The notes below the pieces were generated by a model. The model was given only the letters and a program-made list of their open reading frames with translations. It was not told where the DNA came from and did no database searches. Positions 18,556 to 27,883 of a stretch of 64,000 bases of DNA are shown here, in pieces; position 1 is the first letter of the stretch; every line of letters begins with the position of its first letter. Both the position numbers and the translations under genes were made by a program. Source of the DNA: Pseudomonadota bacterium (lineage in GTDB: Bacteria; Pseudomonadota; Gammaproteobacteria; Eutrophobiales; Eutrophobiaceae); NCBI GenBank assembly GCA_013112535.1, contig JABFGI010000001.1:370414-434413 (forward strand). Direction: 5' to 3'.

Positions 18556-19448
18556 TTCAACAACTTCCTTAAATGAAATAAATGAGGGCCAAGGCTGCCG
18601 CCATAGTTTCCTGCGCTAATACTACAGATGCCTTTTGAATAACCAAAAGAACAAGCTGCCTTTATTCCAACACGCATGGCTTCACTAATAGATTCTTCAT
18701 TCAATCCATCAATGACTATTTCTAAAACAGAACCAACTTCATCACTAAGTTCAGATTTAACTTGCCCTTTTATCGTTGGGCAATAAGCTTCATTTGTTGA
18801 AGCTGTCAGAAAACCATATTTCGATCCAACTTTAGAGCCAGATCCGACAACACCTCCAGGAAAAGCAGTTATTACGCCAGGAAGTTTTTGAATTTCATCT
18901 ACTGCTTTCTCGCAGGCAACAAGTCCTTGTCTTGCTGTTTTTGCAAGTACAAGAAAGTTTCCGCCACCAACCGCTTTAGTTACGCCAGAAGTATCTTCAC
19001 AAATAAATTCGCCATGCATTACTGGAATACGCCAGAAACGTTTACCATTAATCACTTTTGATATTTGAAACCCATCACCAAAGAATCGAAGGCTTTTACC
19101 CATAGAAACTTTTTGTTCACCATCCAGTCCGGAAAAACAGGCTGTTGTTGCTGTTGTCATTACTGATTGACCAACTCTTGTCGGTACATGTTTTTCCAGT
19201 TCTTTAATAGACATTGCAAATATCATGACCGATATTCCTGGGCGACCATCCGGTGTTTCTGAAGGTTTTAACTCTCGTTCTATATCTGCTTCAATGCCAC
19301 ATGCTATTACTGAAGAGGCGAAGCCACGAATTGCATTCGCTGCTTGATAAGCCCATTTTAAAGTCATAGCGGTGATAATGATTCGTGTTGCCTTCATTGG
19401 AAAGGCTTCAGCAAATGTGTCTACTATTTCTACGCCGTTAATCTTCAT
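18552..19448 (-). CDS. fhcD: Formylmethanofuran:H4MPT formyltransferase (FhcD/Ftr), hydrolase-type set
   Basis: This subunit moves the formyl group from N5 of tetrahydromethanopterin to the methanofuran analogue. The 298-residue protein aligns along its whole length with the Ftr family: it opens MKINGVEIVDTFAEAFPMKA and contains TACFSGLDG, FRIPVMHGEF-like and ASTNEAYCPT segments. It lies between fhcA (9-base gap) and fhcC (overlap). Its paralogue at 25135 shares most of these blocks. Confidence 0.95.
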   Translation of the reverse strand: MKINGVEIVDTFAEAFPMKATRIIITAMTLKWAYQAANAIRGFASSVIACGIEADIERELKPSETPDGRPGISVMIFAMSIKELEKHVPTRVGQSVMTTATTACFSGLDGEQKVSMGKSLRFFGDGFQISKVINGKRFWRIPVMHGEFICEDTSGVTKAVGGGNFLVLAKTARQGLVACEKAVDEIQKLPGVITAFPGGVVGSGSKVGSKYGFLTASTNEAYCPTIKGQVKSELSDEVGSVLEIVIDGLNEESISEAMRVGIKAACSFGYSKGICSISAGNYGGSLGPHLFHLRKLLK

Positions 19449-19457
19449 GAATATTTT

Positions 19458-21113
19458 TTACATACAAGGTTGTACGATGATTTTTCCATTGCCATGTTCA
19501 ATAATCTCATCGTCATCAATTTTAAAGTTACCAAGACTCATGGTTTGATATTTATCGAAATAGAGATTAAGTGATTTTTCTATCCCCATATCAAATTCAG
19601 GTCTCAGAGTATGAGTAGCGCCTTGAACTACTTTGACAATTTTTCCATTGCGTACGATTAGTTCACCATTTTTAAAAACATAATCTGGTTTACTAAACAT
19701 TTTTTCTTTGTTTTTTTTATCAGTATAGACTGTTATATCGGCAACCGCGCCGGAGCCTAAATGACCACGATTTTTCAAGCCAAGACTTCTTGCTGGAGCC
19801 GCTCGAGTCATGATAGCTATTTCATATAATGAATATTCTCTGTCGATACTGGATAGCGTACTAGCAGCAGCAGCTTCCTTATTAATAGTAGAAAGCATAT
19901 CGTTTCTAAAGCTCTTATCCATTAATAAGCGTATAAGATGAGGATAACTGGTAAATGGCGCACCGTTTGGATGATCAGTTGTAAGAAATATCCGCCATGG
20001 ATCATCGACTAGTAAAAATAACTCAAGACCTATTGCCCATTGCAATGCATTAACAAAGTTTTTGTCACGATATTTAAAGGGCACAACACCACAACCGGCA
20101 TCACATTCAATATCCATGACAACCCATTTTTTTGGATGAGCATGCCAATGACCAGCATACTGTCGCATGGAGTCGCCAGATGCGGTAACAGTCTGGCCAA
20201 AGAGTATTTGTCCAACATCAATTGAAATGTTTGGATTTTTATTTACTGCTTCAGCAATTTCAGCAGCGCCTGATGAGAATTGTTTATCACCTTCTGTTCC
20301 ATAACTATGAAATTGAATGTGAGTAATATGCATACGCATACCTTCAGCTGCACGAATTGTTTCAAGGGTCGTTTCGACATTGCCGGGAACGCCAAGATTA
20401 CACCCATGTACATGTAGCGGATGGGGGATGCCTAACTCGGTAACGGCCCTCATTAATGCAACAAGTATCTCTCTGGGAGAAATACCGTAATGTTGGTTTT
20501 GTTCGTCCAGATCAAGCTGACGTTGATTAAATTTAAAGGCACTGATACCACCGGGATTAACAACTTTAATACCAAGAGCCTGAGTAGCATTTATTATCCA
20601 ACCGACATAGTCACTTATAGCAGCCTGGTCTTTTTTTGATGCAAGCATACGCAAAAAGAAATCATCGCTGCCAATCATGGCATAGGCACCTTTATCAACC
20701 ATTGGCGTGTCTGCCATTTCCATATGAGCCTGACGCGCATTGGCAGGTAACATGGCTGGTTCAAAGCAGGCGGTATAACCCATTTCAGCGTAACGATAAC
20801 CTGCTGTCAGAGTTGATGGTGCGGCATATCCGCAGCCTGAACGTGTTAATTCAGTTTTGTTTACTAAGTCTGCTTTATGATCTTCTGGCAACATCATACG
20901 TGCAATATTGACTTTGCCGCCGCCAATATGGGTATGAAGGTCTATGGCTCCCGCCATAATGATCTTGCCTTGCATATCATAGGTTTGATCAATTTTTACG
21001 TTGCTGGATGGTTTGCGTGTTATATATCCATCACGAATATAGATGTCACGATACTCGCCATTAATTCCGTGAACAGGATCGTAGACTTTACCGTTTGTTA
21101 ATTTTGTATACAT
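19458..21113 (-). CDS. fhcA: Formyltransferase/hydrolase complex subunit A (FhcA), hydrolase-type set
   Basis: The amidohydrolase subunit, which cleaves formyl-methanofuran to formate. The 551-residue protein has the metal-binding HxH of the family in DLHTHIGGGKVNIAR near residue 60. An HGCNLG segment and HITHIQFHSYG follow, then TTDHPNG with the catalytic Asp near residue 370. These are the landmarks of FwdA/FmdA/FhcA. It sits 10 bases downstream of fhcB. Confidence 0.95.
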   Translation of the reverse strand: MYTKLTNGKVYDPVHGINGEYRDIYIRDGYITRKPSSNVKIDQTYDMQGKIIMAGAIDLHTHIGGGKVNIARMMLPEDHKADLVNKTELTRSGCGYAAPSTLTAGYRYAEMGYTACFEPAMLPANARQAHMEMADTPMVDKGAYAMIGSDDFFLRMLASKKDQAAISDYVGWIINATQALGIKVVNPGGISAFKFNQRQLDLDEQNQHYGISPREILVALMRAVTELGIPHPLHVHGCNLGVPGNVETTLETIRAAEGMRMHITHIQFHSYGTEGDKQFSSGAAEIAEAVNKNPNISIDVGQILFGQTVTASGDSMRQYAGHWHAHPKKWVVMDIECDAGCGVVPFKYRDKNFVNALQWAIGLELFLLVDDPWRIFLTTDHPNGAPFTSYPHLIRLLMDKSFRNDMLSTINKEAAAASTLSSIDREYSLYEIAIMTRAAPARSLGLKNRGHLGSGAVADITVYTDKKNKEKMFSKPDYVFKNGELIVRNGKIVKVVQGATHTLRPEFDMGIEKSLNLYFDKYQTMSLGNFKIDDDEIIEHGNGKIIVQPCM

Positions 21114-21123
21114 TAGAGTCTGC

Positions 21124-22401
21124 CTACATCCTTTCTATAACTTGTTTAATAACTGAATGAACACTGGAGTAAGGTGATTGTCGAATCTTCTTTAGTGGCA
21201 ATGATACAACGCTATCAGTACGAATTATCTGGCCGCTATGATCTATGCCTGGCGTTGATACAGGAATAAAAACATCAGGCTTAAAGTTTAATTTAGTTTC
21301 CGGTTTACCCATAACAATGGTGGGGATAGATGCCCTGGGTGAATTAATATCTGAATTGAAACTGTTTATCCAAAGCAGGGAATCAACTTCTTTGTTTTTT
21401 AAAACATTCTGGGTTGAATAACGATGCGCATCGTAATCCGGATAGCCTTTGTTAAAGTTAACGCGTAATGGATAACCACTTTGCCATGCACAAACACTGT
21501 TTGCTGTCATGCCACCATCATTACCACCTAAAGCGAAACCGGCAAATCGTGTAAAGCGAGTTAAATATTTTACTGTTTCACAAAAATTTTGAATGATGAG
21601 ATCAGCATGAGGAACATTTAGTTCACCTGGCGCCCAAACGATCACGCCATATTTAGTTGATTTCATTTTTTCAGCTAATGTTTGCAGTGTTTTTATTTTA
21701 ATCCCGGCTACTTCTTTTACATCGAGGACAGCGCCGCTAACCAAAGCATGTAAACTGGAAATGATTTCGCCAATTTGTTCAGTTTTACAATTAAGAACAG
21801 TAGGACGTTTGCCGTTTGGATTTATTCCTGATTTGGAATTAAGATTATCACCAATGTAAACAATTTCACGGTCATCATTTTTCTTCTTGAACATTGCATT
21901 TTCGTTCCAGATGACACGTTCATAAAAGCGCGGATAATTGCAAGCATCGGTTCCGGCAAAAATAACAAGCTCAGAACGATTTTTTATTTCAGACATAGTT
22001 GTCATCATCCAGCCAAGATCTTGTAATACCAAAGTATTACGTATGAGACCATTACCATGCATGTGATCCAAAATGGCACCGGACTTGTCAGCGAGCTCCA
22101 TAACACTGCGCATACCTGATACATCTGTACCTAATCCTGCTATCAAGGGAGTGTGTGATTTTTTAAGTATTTTACAAGCAGAGCTTATGGCTTCATCGAG
22201 CGAAACATTTTTGCCCTTGAGTTTTGCAGAGACTTCTGAAGGTTCTATTTCAAATGAACTAATAGCTTTAGCACAACCATTTTCCAGAACTTTTAAGCTA
22301 TTATTTTTATTTTCAATAACGAGGTCGTCACATAATATTCCGCAAAATGGACACGGAACGTCATTACTTATAGTCGAGTTAATTTTTGATTGTTTATTCA
22401 A
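21124..22401 (-). CDS. fhcB: Formyltransferase/hydrolase complex subunit B (FhcB), catalytic Cys replaced
   Basis: An FwdB homologue of 425 residues. At the position of the FwdB active-site Cys-His-Gly it reads HMHGNG, with Met114 instead of Cys, so it should not carry a working Mo/W centre. This is the bacterial Fhc situation, where the complex only hydrolyses and transfers formyl groups. The N-terminal iron-sulfur motif is still present (CPFCGILCDD, Cys17, 20, 24, and Cys43), which is worth comparing with other FhcB proteins. No D subunit accompanies this set. It is the first gene of fhcBADC-fdhBA; a TATAAT on the minus strand (22513-22508) lies about 110 bases upstream, without a clear -35. 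Confidence 0.92.
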   Translation of the reverse strand: MNKQSKINSTISNDVPCPFCGILCDDLVIENKNNSLKVLENGCAKAISSFEIEPSEVSAKLKGKNVSLDEAISSACKILKKSHTPLIAGLGTDVSGMRSVMELADKSGAILDHMHGNGLIRNTLVLQDLGWMMTTMSEIKNRSELVIFAGTDACNYPRFYERVIWNENAMFKKKNDDREIVYIGDNLNSKSGINPNGKRPTVLNCKTEQIGEIISSLHALVSGAVLDVKEVAGIKIKTLQTLAEKMKSTKYGVIVWAPGELNVPHADLIIQNFCETVKYLTRFTRFAGFALGGNDGGMTANSVCAWQSGYPLRVNFNKGYPDYDAHRYSTQNVLKNKEVDSLLWINSFNSDINSPRASIPTIVMGKPETKLNFKPDVFIPVSTPGIDHSGQIIRTDSVVSLPLKKIRQSPYSSVHSVIKQVIERM

Positions 22402-22553
22402 TTGATAATTCCTTAAAAATCCTATGCTTATTATATTTCTGTAGAATTATACTTAACAACTCTTAGCTCAATAATAACAGCTAACAGAATTGAAATAGCT
22501 TCAACAGATTATAGCGGAACTTCTAAGGTGTATACTGTGATGGCATCAAGAAC

Positions 22554-23936
22554 TTATTTAAGTTCTGAAAGCATTTCATCAATATAGGTGTATTTCTCTC
22601 TCGGTTTCCCTTTGAGTTTTCCACGCTCAATTTCTTTTTTATCTATTTTCTTCCAATCATCATAACATATATGACGAATATTCTTTCTATCTAAAATTGT
22701 ATAAATTGCTTTCGCGCCCGCTTTATTTGTTTCACTATCGAGTTTAGCAATATCCTCCAATAGGCATTCAACTGTTTCAACACTGCATGCGCGATTCGTG
22801 CCAATAATGCCACTAGGGCCGCGCTTAATCCAGCCTGCAGTATAAAGTTGCGGAATATTACTACCGTTATTATCAGTAATTCTACCTTTTTCGTTCGGAA
22901 TTGTTCCCCAACTATCATTAAAAGGAATATTGGCAATCGGTACGCCACGATAACCTATACTGCGAAATAAAATGCCAGCTTCAAGTTCAATGGTTTCTTC
23001 CGTTCCTCTGGCGGACTGTTTAAATGCTTCGCCCGAGAGTTGATTTTTTTCTAGGATTATTTTTTCCAGCTTGGTGCTACCAATGAGTTCTTTTGGACCC
23101 ATAAGAAACTGGAAAAAACAGTTTTTTGACTTACCAATGTCAATTTCGCGCTTCGAAAACTCACAAAATTGGTCATAGATTTTTTTACTGGCGATATTAC
23201 TTTTTTCTTGTAGTTCGGTTTCACTTTCAGGATTAAGGATCAGATCTTCTGCGCGAACAACTGAATTACAATCAGCAAGTTCGCCAAATTCTCGTAATTC
23301 TTTTGGTGTAAATTTAGCTTGTGCCGGCCCACGTCGACCAATAACGTGAATTTCCTTTATTTTACTTTCTGCTAATACATCTAAAGCATGTTGTGCGATA
23401 TCAGTATGCTTTAATTCATCGACTGTCTTGGACAATATGCGACTGACATCTGCCGCCACATTGCCCTGGCCAATAATCACTGCGACATCGTGCGAGAGAT
23501 CAAATTCACGGTTCCTATAATCAGGATGACCGTTATACCAACCAACAAATTCGGTTGCGGTATAACTTCCGTTTAAATCTTCACCGGGAACACCTAGTTT
23601 TCTGTCAGTTTCGGCACCTGAAGTGATGATAACGGCGTGATGCGACTGACATAGTTCTTCAATAGATATATCTGTTCCAACATTAACATTCGCAATCAGA
23701 TTAAAATCAGGTGATTCAGCCGTTTTTTGGTATAGCGCAATAACCTGTTTTAACTTCTGATGATCAGGTGCAACACCACTTCGAACCAGTCCGTAAGGAG
23801 AGGGGAGTCGTTCGAGTACATCGACCTTCACATTAATGTCGGATTTAATTAGCGCTTCAGCTGCGTAAAATCCACTAGGACCACTACCTACAATTGCAAC
23901 CAGTAACGGGTTTTCTTGAGTGCCAAGATTAGCCAT
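22554..23936 (-). CDS. fprA: FprA-type ferredoxin-NADP+ reductase
   Basis: A 460-residue flavoprotein of the adrenodoxin reductase/FprA family. An N-terminal FAD motif VGSGPSGFYAAE is followed by the family-specific PYGLVRSGVAPDH. The NADP-binding motif is IIGQGNVAADVSRIL near residue 155, followed by IGRRGPAQAKFTPKEL. The C-terminal FAD segment is YTAGWIKRGPSGIIGTNR. It swaps electrons between ferredoxin and NADP(H). It lies 32 bases after fdxA in the fwd operon, so its natural partner here is that ferredoxin. Length is normal for the family. Confidence 0.94.
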   Translation of the reverse strand: MANLGTQENPLLVAIVGSGPSGFYAAEALIKSDINVKVDVLERLPSPYGLVRSGVAPDHQKLKQVIALYQKTAESPDFNLIANVNVGTDISIEELCQSHHAVIITSGAETDRKLGVPGEDLNGSYTATEFVGWYNGHPDYRNREFDLSHDVAVIIGQGNVAADVSRILSKTVDELKHTDIAQHALDVLAESKIKEIHVIGRRGPAQAKFTPKELREFGELADCNSVVRAEDLILNPESETELQEKSNIASKKIYDQFCEFSKREIDIGKSKNCFFQFLMGPKELIGSTKLEKIILEKNQLSGEAFKQSARGTEETIELEAGILFRSIGYRGVPIANIPFNDSWGTIPNEKGRITDNNGSNIPQLYTAGWIKRGPSGIIGTNRACSVETVECLLEDIAKLDSETNKAGAKAIYTILDRKNIRHICYDDWKKIDKKEIERGKLKGKPREKYTYIDEMLSELK

Positions 23937-23968
23937 AATTTATAAACTATTTTATTTTGAAATAAAAA

Positions 23969-24274
23969 CTAGAAACCAAGTGCAGCTTTACGTTCTTCAG
24001 CACCAGGTAAGGGTTCCATTTGTTCTTCACAAACAGGGAGTGCTGCTGACTTTTCAGCATTGATTTCAACCCAGTGCTCTTGATCTTCAGGTATATCATC
24101 ACCTTCAAAAATTGCTTGTACAGGGCATTCCGGTATACAGGCACTGCAATCAATACAAGTATCTGGATCGATGTATAACATTTCGTCGTCATAATGAAAG
24201 CAAGCGACTGGACAAACTGTCACACAGTCAGTGAATCGGCAGTTTTTACAATTATCAGTTACGATTGTCGTCAT
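23969..24274 (-). CDS. fdxA: FdxA-type seven-iron ferredoxin
   Basis: A 101-residue ferredoxin with a first cluster motif Cys9, 12, 17, 21-Pro and a second Cys40, 43, 46, 50-Pro. The layout and the acidic C-terminal tail (EPLPGAEERKAALGF) are those of FdxA [3Fe-4S][4Fe-4S] proteins. Placed between fwdC (46 bases upstream) and fprA, it is the obvious candidate to take low-potential electrons from the formylmethanofuran dehydrogenase; archaeal enzymes use FwdF/FwdG polyferredoxins, which are absent here. The link is inferred from the operon. Confidence 0.93.
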   Translation of the reverse strand: MTTIVTDNCKNCRFTDCVTVCPVACFHYDDEMLYIDPDTCIDCSACIPECPVQAIFEGDDIPEDQEHWVEINAEKSAALPVCEEQMEPLPGAEERKAALGF

Positions 24275-24320
24275 CGTTTTCTCCTCAGCCTTTCGGCAGT
24301 TCCTCTTGTGATGTTGTGTG

Positions 24321-25133
24321 TTACTTCCCCGCGTATAAAAGAATTTCTCCTCGGTTTAACTCTACTGAGTCTCCACACCAACGTTCAAAAGGTCCATCCA
24401 GAAATGAGTCGTTGATAGTGAGTCCCATGCTTTTTAAATACTTATAATATTGTCTAAGAAAAGAAGGTTGATAGTCACAACTACGGCTAAATGTTGGCAG
24501 TATATCGATTATGTTTTGACAAATTATAGAACCGCGCTTCATTCCTGCACCGGTTCGGATTCCCATGTCACCTAGTACAATAATGGTGCCGGCAAGCATA
24601 TTAACCCCGGCAAAATCATCTGCATTACCACCAACAGCAATTAATCCTCGTCGCATGGCATGTCCCATCTCATTTCTGACATTGCCGTGAACAATAATTT
24701 CGCCGCCCTGCATACCTTGTGCACTACCACGATAAGCACTACCTACCATATGACCAGCATCACCTTTTACGGTGATTCTACCGCCGAGCATTTCAGCTCC
24801 TAGCCAATCAGCACCACTACCTTCAATATTTATTTCGCCACCGCTCATTACTGCGCCAGTGTGTGTGCCGACATCACCTTCAATCGTAATTTGGCCAAAA
24901 GACATGGCTGTACCAATATGTTTTATATTGCTGCAATCACCTTCAATGATAATTTCGTTATCAAAGTCACCAATACAGTCAAAGAAATCACCTAAATTAA
25001 CCTGACGATTACCATGAAATATAGTTTGTTTACTTATTTCTGAATTACTAAGAGATTGCAATCTATCTGGACTAATACAGTCCACTTCCAAGGGTACATC
25101 GGGTTGGGTATGTAATTTGAGTTTAAGAGCCAT
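24321..25133 (-). CDS. fwdC: Formylmethanofuran dehydrogenase subunit C (FwdC-like)
   Basis: Second FwdC/FhcC homologue in the window, 270 residues, with glycine-rich beta-helix repeats (GDVGTHTGAVMSGGEINIEGS and similar). It follows the ftr gene after one base and precedes fdxA by 46 bases. Because its operon also holds a FwdB with the catalytic Cys and a FwdD, I assign it to the dehydrogenase set rather than the hydrolase set. Confidence 0.9.
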   Translation of the reverse strand: MALKLKLHTQPDVPLEVDCISPDRLQSLSNSEISKQTIFHGNRQVNLGDFFDCIGDFDNEIIIEGDCSNIKHIGTAMSFGQITIEGDVGTHTGAVMSGGEINIEGSGADWLGAEMLGGRITVKGDAGHMVGSAYRGSAQGMQGGEIIVHGNVRNEMGHAMRRGLIAVGGNADDFAGVNMLAGTIIVLGDMGIRTGAGMKRGSIICQNIIDILPTFSRSCDYQPSFLRQYYKYLKSMGLTINDSFLDGPFERWCGDSVELNRGEILLYAGK

Positions 25134-25134
25134 T

Positions 25135-26028
25135 TTACTTAGCTCCTATTAATTCGTGTAACTTGATATGGTATTGCCCGAGATTGCCACCATAGTTACC
25201 GGCAGATATTTTTTTGATTCCGGGTTTGGCTGCTGCTGTCATGCCTACGCGCATGGCTTCTTCGACTGCTTCTATGTTCAAGCCATCTATAACAATTTCG
25301 AGAACACTATTGATACCTTCATCAAGCTCTGTGTTTTTAATAACGCTGCGTAATGTCGGACAATAAGCATGATTTGTTGAAGCAATTAATGATTTATATT
25401 TTGAACCCACTTTGCTACCACTACGAACAACACCGTTAGGAAAGGGTAGAATGATATCCTTCAATTGACGCATCGCTTTAGTCGCGGCACTAGCTGCTTT
25501 AAGCGTAGCTTTTTGATTCTTGCCCAGTATTAAAATGTTTCCACCACCAACAGATTTTTGAACATTAAAACTGTTATCAATGAGAAATTCACCGTCCATA
25601 ACCGGAATGCGCCAGAATTTATTATCAGCCATAACCTTGCTGCTTTGATAACCATCGCCAAAGTAACGTAATTGGCCTCCTACAGTGACAGCTGTTCCTT
25701 CGTCGATACCGTTATAACAAGCAGTACTGGGACAGGTCATGACGCATTGGCCAATGCGTTCAACTAAACGCTTACCCAAACTTTCTGCGTCCATGGCAAA
25801 AAATAAAACGCTAACACCGGGTCTCAAATCAGGTGAATCTTCTGTTGCGATTTCAGCTTCAATACCCGCTTCACATTTACAACCAATAACAGATGTTGCA
25901 AAACCGGTGATCGATTGTGCTGCGGCCATGGCCCATTCTTTTGTTTCAGCCGTAATAATGACTCGGCTGCCATACATTTTAAAAGCTTCTGCAAAGGTAT
26001 CGACAATTTCTGTTGACTTAATTTTCAT
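25135..26028 (-). CDS. ftr: Formylmethanofuran:H4MPT formyltransferase (Ftr), dehydrogenase-type set
   Basis: Second Ftr/FhcD paralogue, 297 residues, opening MKIKSTEIVDTFAEAFKMYG and holding TACYNGIDEG, WRIPVMDGEF and ASTNHAYCPT. It transfers formyl between H4MPT and methanofuran. It sits 2 bases after fwdA and 1 base before fwdC. In archaea Ftr is a separate enzyme from Fwd, while in methylotrophic bacteria it is a subunit of Fhc; here it is embedded in the dehydrogenase operon. Confidence 0.93.
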   Translation of the reverse strand: MKIKSTEIVDTFAEAFKMYGSRVIITAETKEWAMAAAQSITGFATSVIGCKCEAGIEAEIATEDSPDLRPGVSVLFFAMDAESLGKRLVERIGQCVMTCPSTACYNGIDEGTAVTVGGQLRYFGDGYQSSKVMADNKFWRIPVMDGEFLIDNSFNVQKSVGGGNILILGKNQKATLKAASAATKAMRQLKDIILPFPNGVVRSGSKVGSKYKSLIASTNHAYCPTLRSVIKNTELDEGINSVLEIVIDGLNIEAVEEAMRVGMTAAAKPGIKKISAGNYGGNLGQYHIKLHELIGAK

Positions 26029-26030
26029 GC

Positions 26031-27671
26031 TTAAGCTTGTCCGGTTGGTATGATTTCATGATCGTGTAAATAACTATCATCAACAGCATAGTTAGAAAAT
26101 TCGATCGAATAATAACTTTCAAAGAAGGGTTGTACGATTTCTTCAATTTTTTTGTCATATTCCGGTACGATATGTAATAACTTGCCGGTAAAGTCATTTT
26201 TGAATTCATGATTTTCAATAATGCTATTGCCCGACTTAATGACATAACGCGGTGCGTTAAACATCATCTCTTTATCTTCCATTTCATCGTATATGGTAAT
26301 ATCAGCATCAGCACCTACACCCAGGTGCCCTTTATTTGGCAAACCCAGAACCTTGGCTGGTCCGGCTCGTGTAATAATAGCAATTTCATATAAACTATAT
26401 TCACGTTCCAGATCCCGTAATGAACAGCTATCCAATGCTTTTTGATTAACGCGTTTCATTTCTTCGTGACGGAATGATTTATCCATTAACAGCTTGATGA
26501 GTTTTGGGTAACTCATAAACGAACCACCATTTGGATGATCGGTAGATAAAAGAACTCGCCACGGATCTTCTGACATCAAAAATAATTCAAGTCCAATAGC
26601 CCATTGCAGGGTATGCATGTAAATATGTTCTTGATAACTAAAAGGCACAATACCGCAGCCACTTTCACATTCAGTATCGGCATTGACCCACTTCCCCTTA
26701 CTATGTCCTTTCAAGACATAGGCTAGTGGCGCATCTGCGGTCATGATCGTGGCCTTGCCAAACATCACTTGACCGACATCGCAGGTAATATTTGGATGAT
26801 TATTAATATACTCAATTATTTCAGCTGCTTTAGACGTTGGGTTTTTACCCAGTTCGCCACCGTAGCTGTGGAACTGGATATGTGCCAGATGAGCGCGCAT
26901 GTCACCGGCTGTTTTCATAGTTTCCAGCGTCGTAATGTAATTACCGCTATGACCTAAGTTATTGCAGTGTATGTGTGGAGGATGAGGAAAGCCCTGTTTA
27001 TGAACTGATTTTATAAATGCTTCAATAATCTGACGTGGACTAAGTTCTTCATCTGTTTTTTCATCAATATCAGCGACATTCGAGTTTTTCTTACCCTTCC
27101 ATGGTTCATCTCCACCCGGATTAACCAATTTTACGGTATAGGCTTTAGTGGAACTGACCCACCAGGCAACAGCTTGATCAAATTCTTCCAGGCGATTCTC
27201 TCGTAGTAAATTCTGCAAAAAGATATTGTTAGCAAGTAATACGTAAAAGCCTTTATCTATAACTGGGGTATCATGAAATTCTTCGAGAGTATGACGAGCA
27301 CCAATCGGTGTAACAGCCGCTTCCATTGCTGTTGTATAACCTAAAGTGGCATAACGATAACCAGTGGTAAATGTCGAAGGTACGGTGCCACCAGTTCCAG
27401 AGCGAGTAAAAGGCGTTGATTCGTGTACATCGTGGCGATGGTCTTCAGGTTGAAGCTTTCTTGCAGCATTAACTTTGGGGCCAGCAATATGACAATGGAT
27501 ATCAACAGCACCTGGCATGATGACCATACCTTTTGCATCGATTACTGTCGCATCATCAGCAACTGATTCGACGATCTTGCCATCTTTGATGCAAATTTCT
27601 TTTACTTCGCCATCAATATTATTAGTCGGGTCATAAACACGACCATTGATGATGCGCATTGAAGACGCCAT
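26031..27671 (-). CDS. fwdA: Formylmethanofuran dehydrogenase subunit A (FwdA-like amidohydrolase)
   Basis: An amidohydrolase subunit that interconverts formyl-methanofuran and formate. The start was placed at ATG 27671, with AGGGG six bases upstream; the frame can be extended by one TTG codon, and an alternative ATG at 27659 starts MRIINGRVYDP. The product has the HxH metal motif in DIHCHIAGPKVNAAR, HIAHIQFHSYGGE-like and STDHPNGG segments. A 212-base stretch with no gene separates it from fwdB, unusual inside this operon, and could hold an internal promoter. In the archaeal complex the formate made here is channelled internally to subunit B. Confidence 0.93.
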   Translation of the reverse strand: MASSMRIINGRVYDPTNNIDGEVKEICIKDGKIVESVADDATVIDAKGMVIMPGAVDIHCHIAGPKVNAARKLQPEDHRHDVHESTPFTRSGTGGTVPSTFTTGYRYATLGYTTAMEAAVTPIGARHTLEEFHDTPVIDKGFYVLLANNIFLQNLLRENRLEEFDQAVAWWVSSTKAYTVKLVNPGGDEPWKGKKNSNVADIDEKTDEELSPRQIIEAFIKSVHKQGFPHPPHIHCNNLGHSGNYITTLETMKTAGDMRAHLAHIQFHSYGGELGKNPTSKAAEIIEYINNHPNITCDVGQVMFGKATIMTADAPLAYVLKGHSKGKWVNADTECESGCGIVPFSYQEHIYMHTLQWAIGLELFLMSEDPWRVLLSTDHPNGGSFMSYPKLIKLLMDKSFRHEEMKRVNQKALDSCSLRDLEREYSLYEIAIITRAGPAKVLGLPNKGHLGVGADADITIYDEMEDKEMMFNAPRYVIKSGNSIIENHEFKNDFTGKLLHIVPEYDKKIEEIVQPFFESYYSIEFSNYAVDDSYLHDHEIIPTGQA

Positions 27672-27883
27672 CAAATACCCCTAAATATTATGTTATATTT
27701 TGTTGAGTAATTTTACGATGACTGTTTATTGACGTTTTCTAACCAAAATAATCAACATTAAAACCTGTTAAAAATTATGTTTAGTTTGTAATTCTCGTAA
27801 ATGGTCTCACTAACTTACTTACTAAAAATCAATGTAGCAAAAACTATCATGTTTGAGCACTAAATTAAATAACAGTAGCAATT

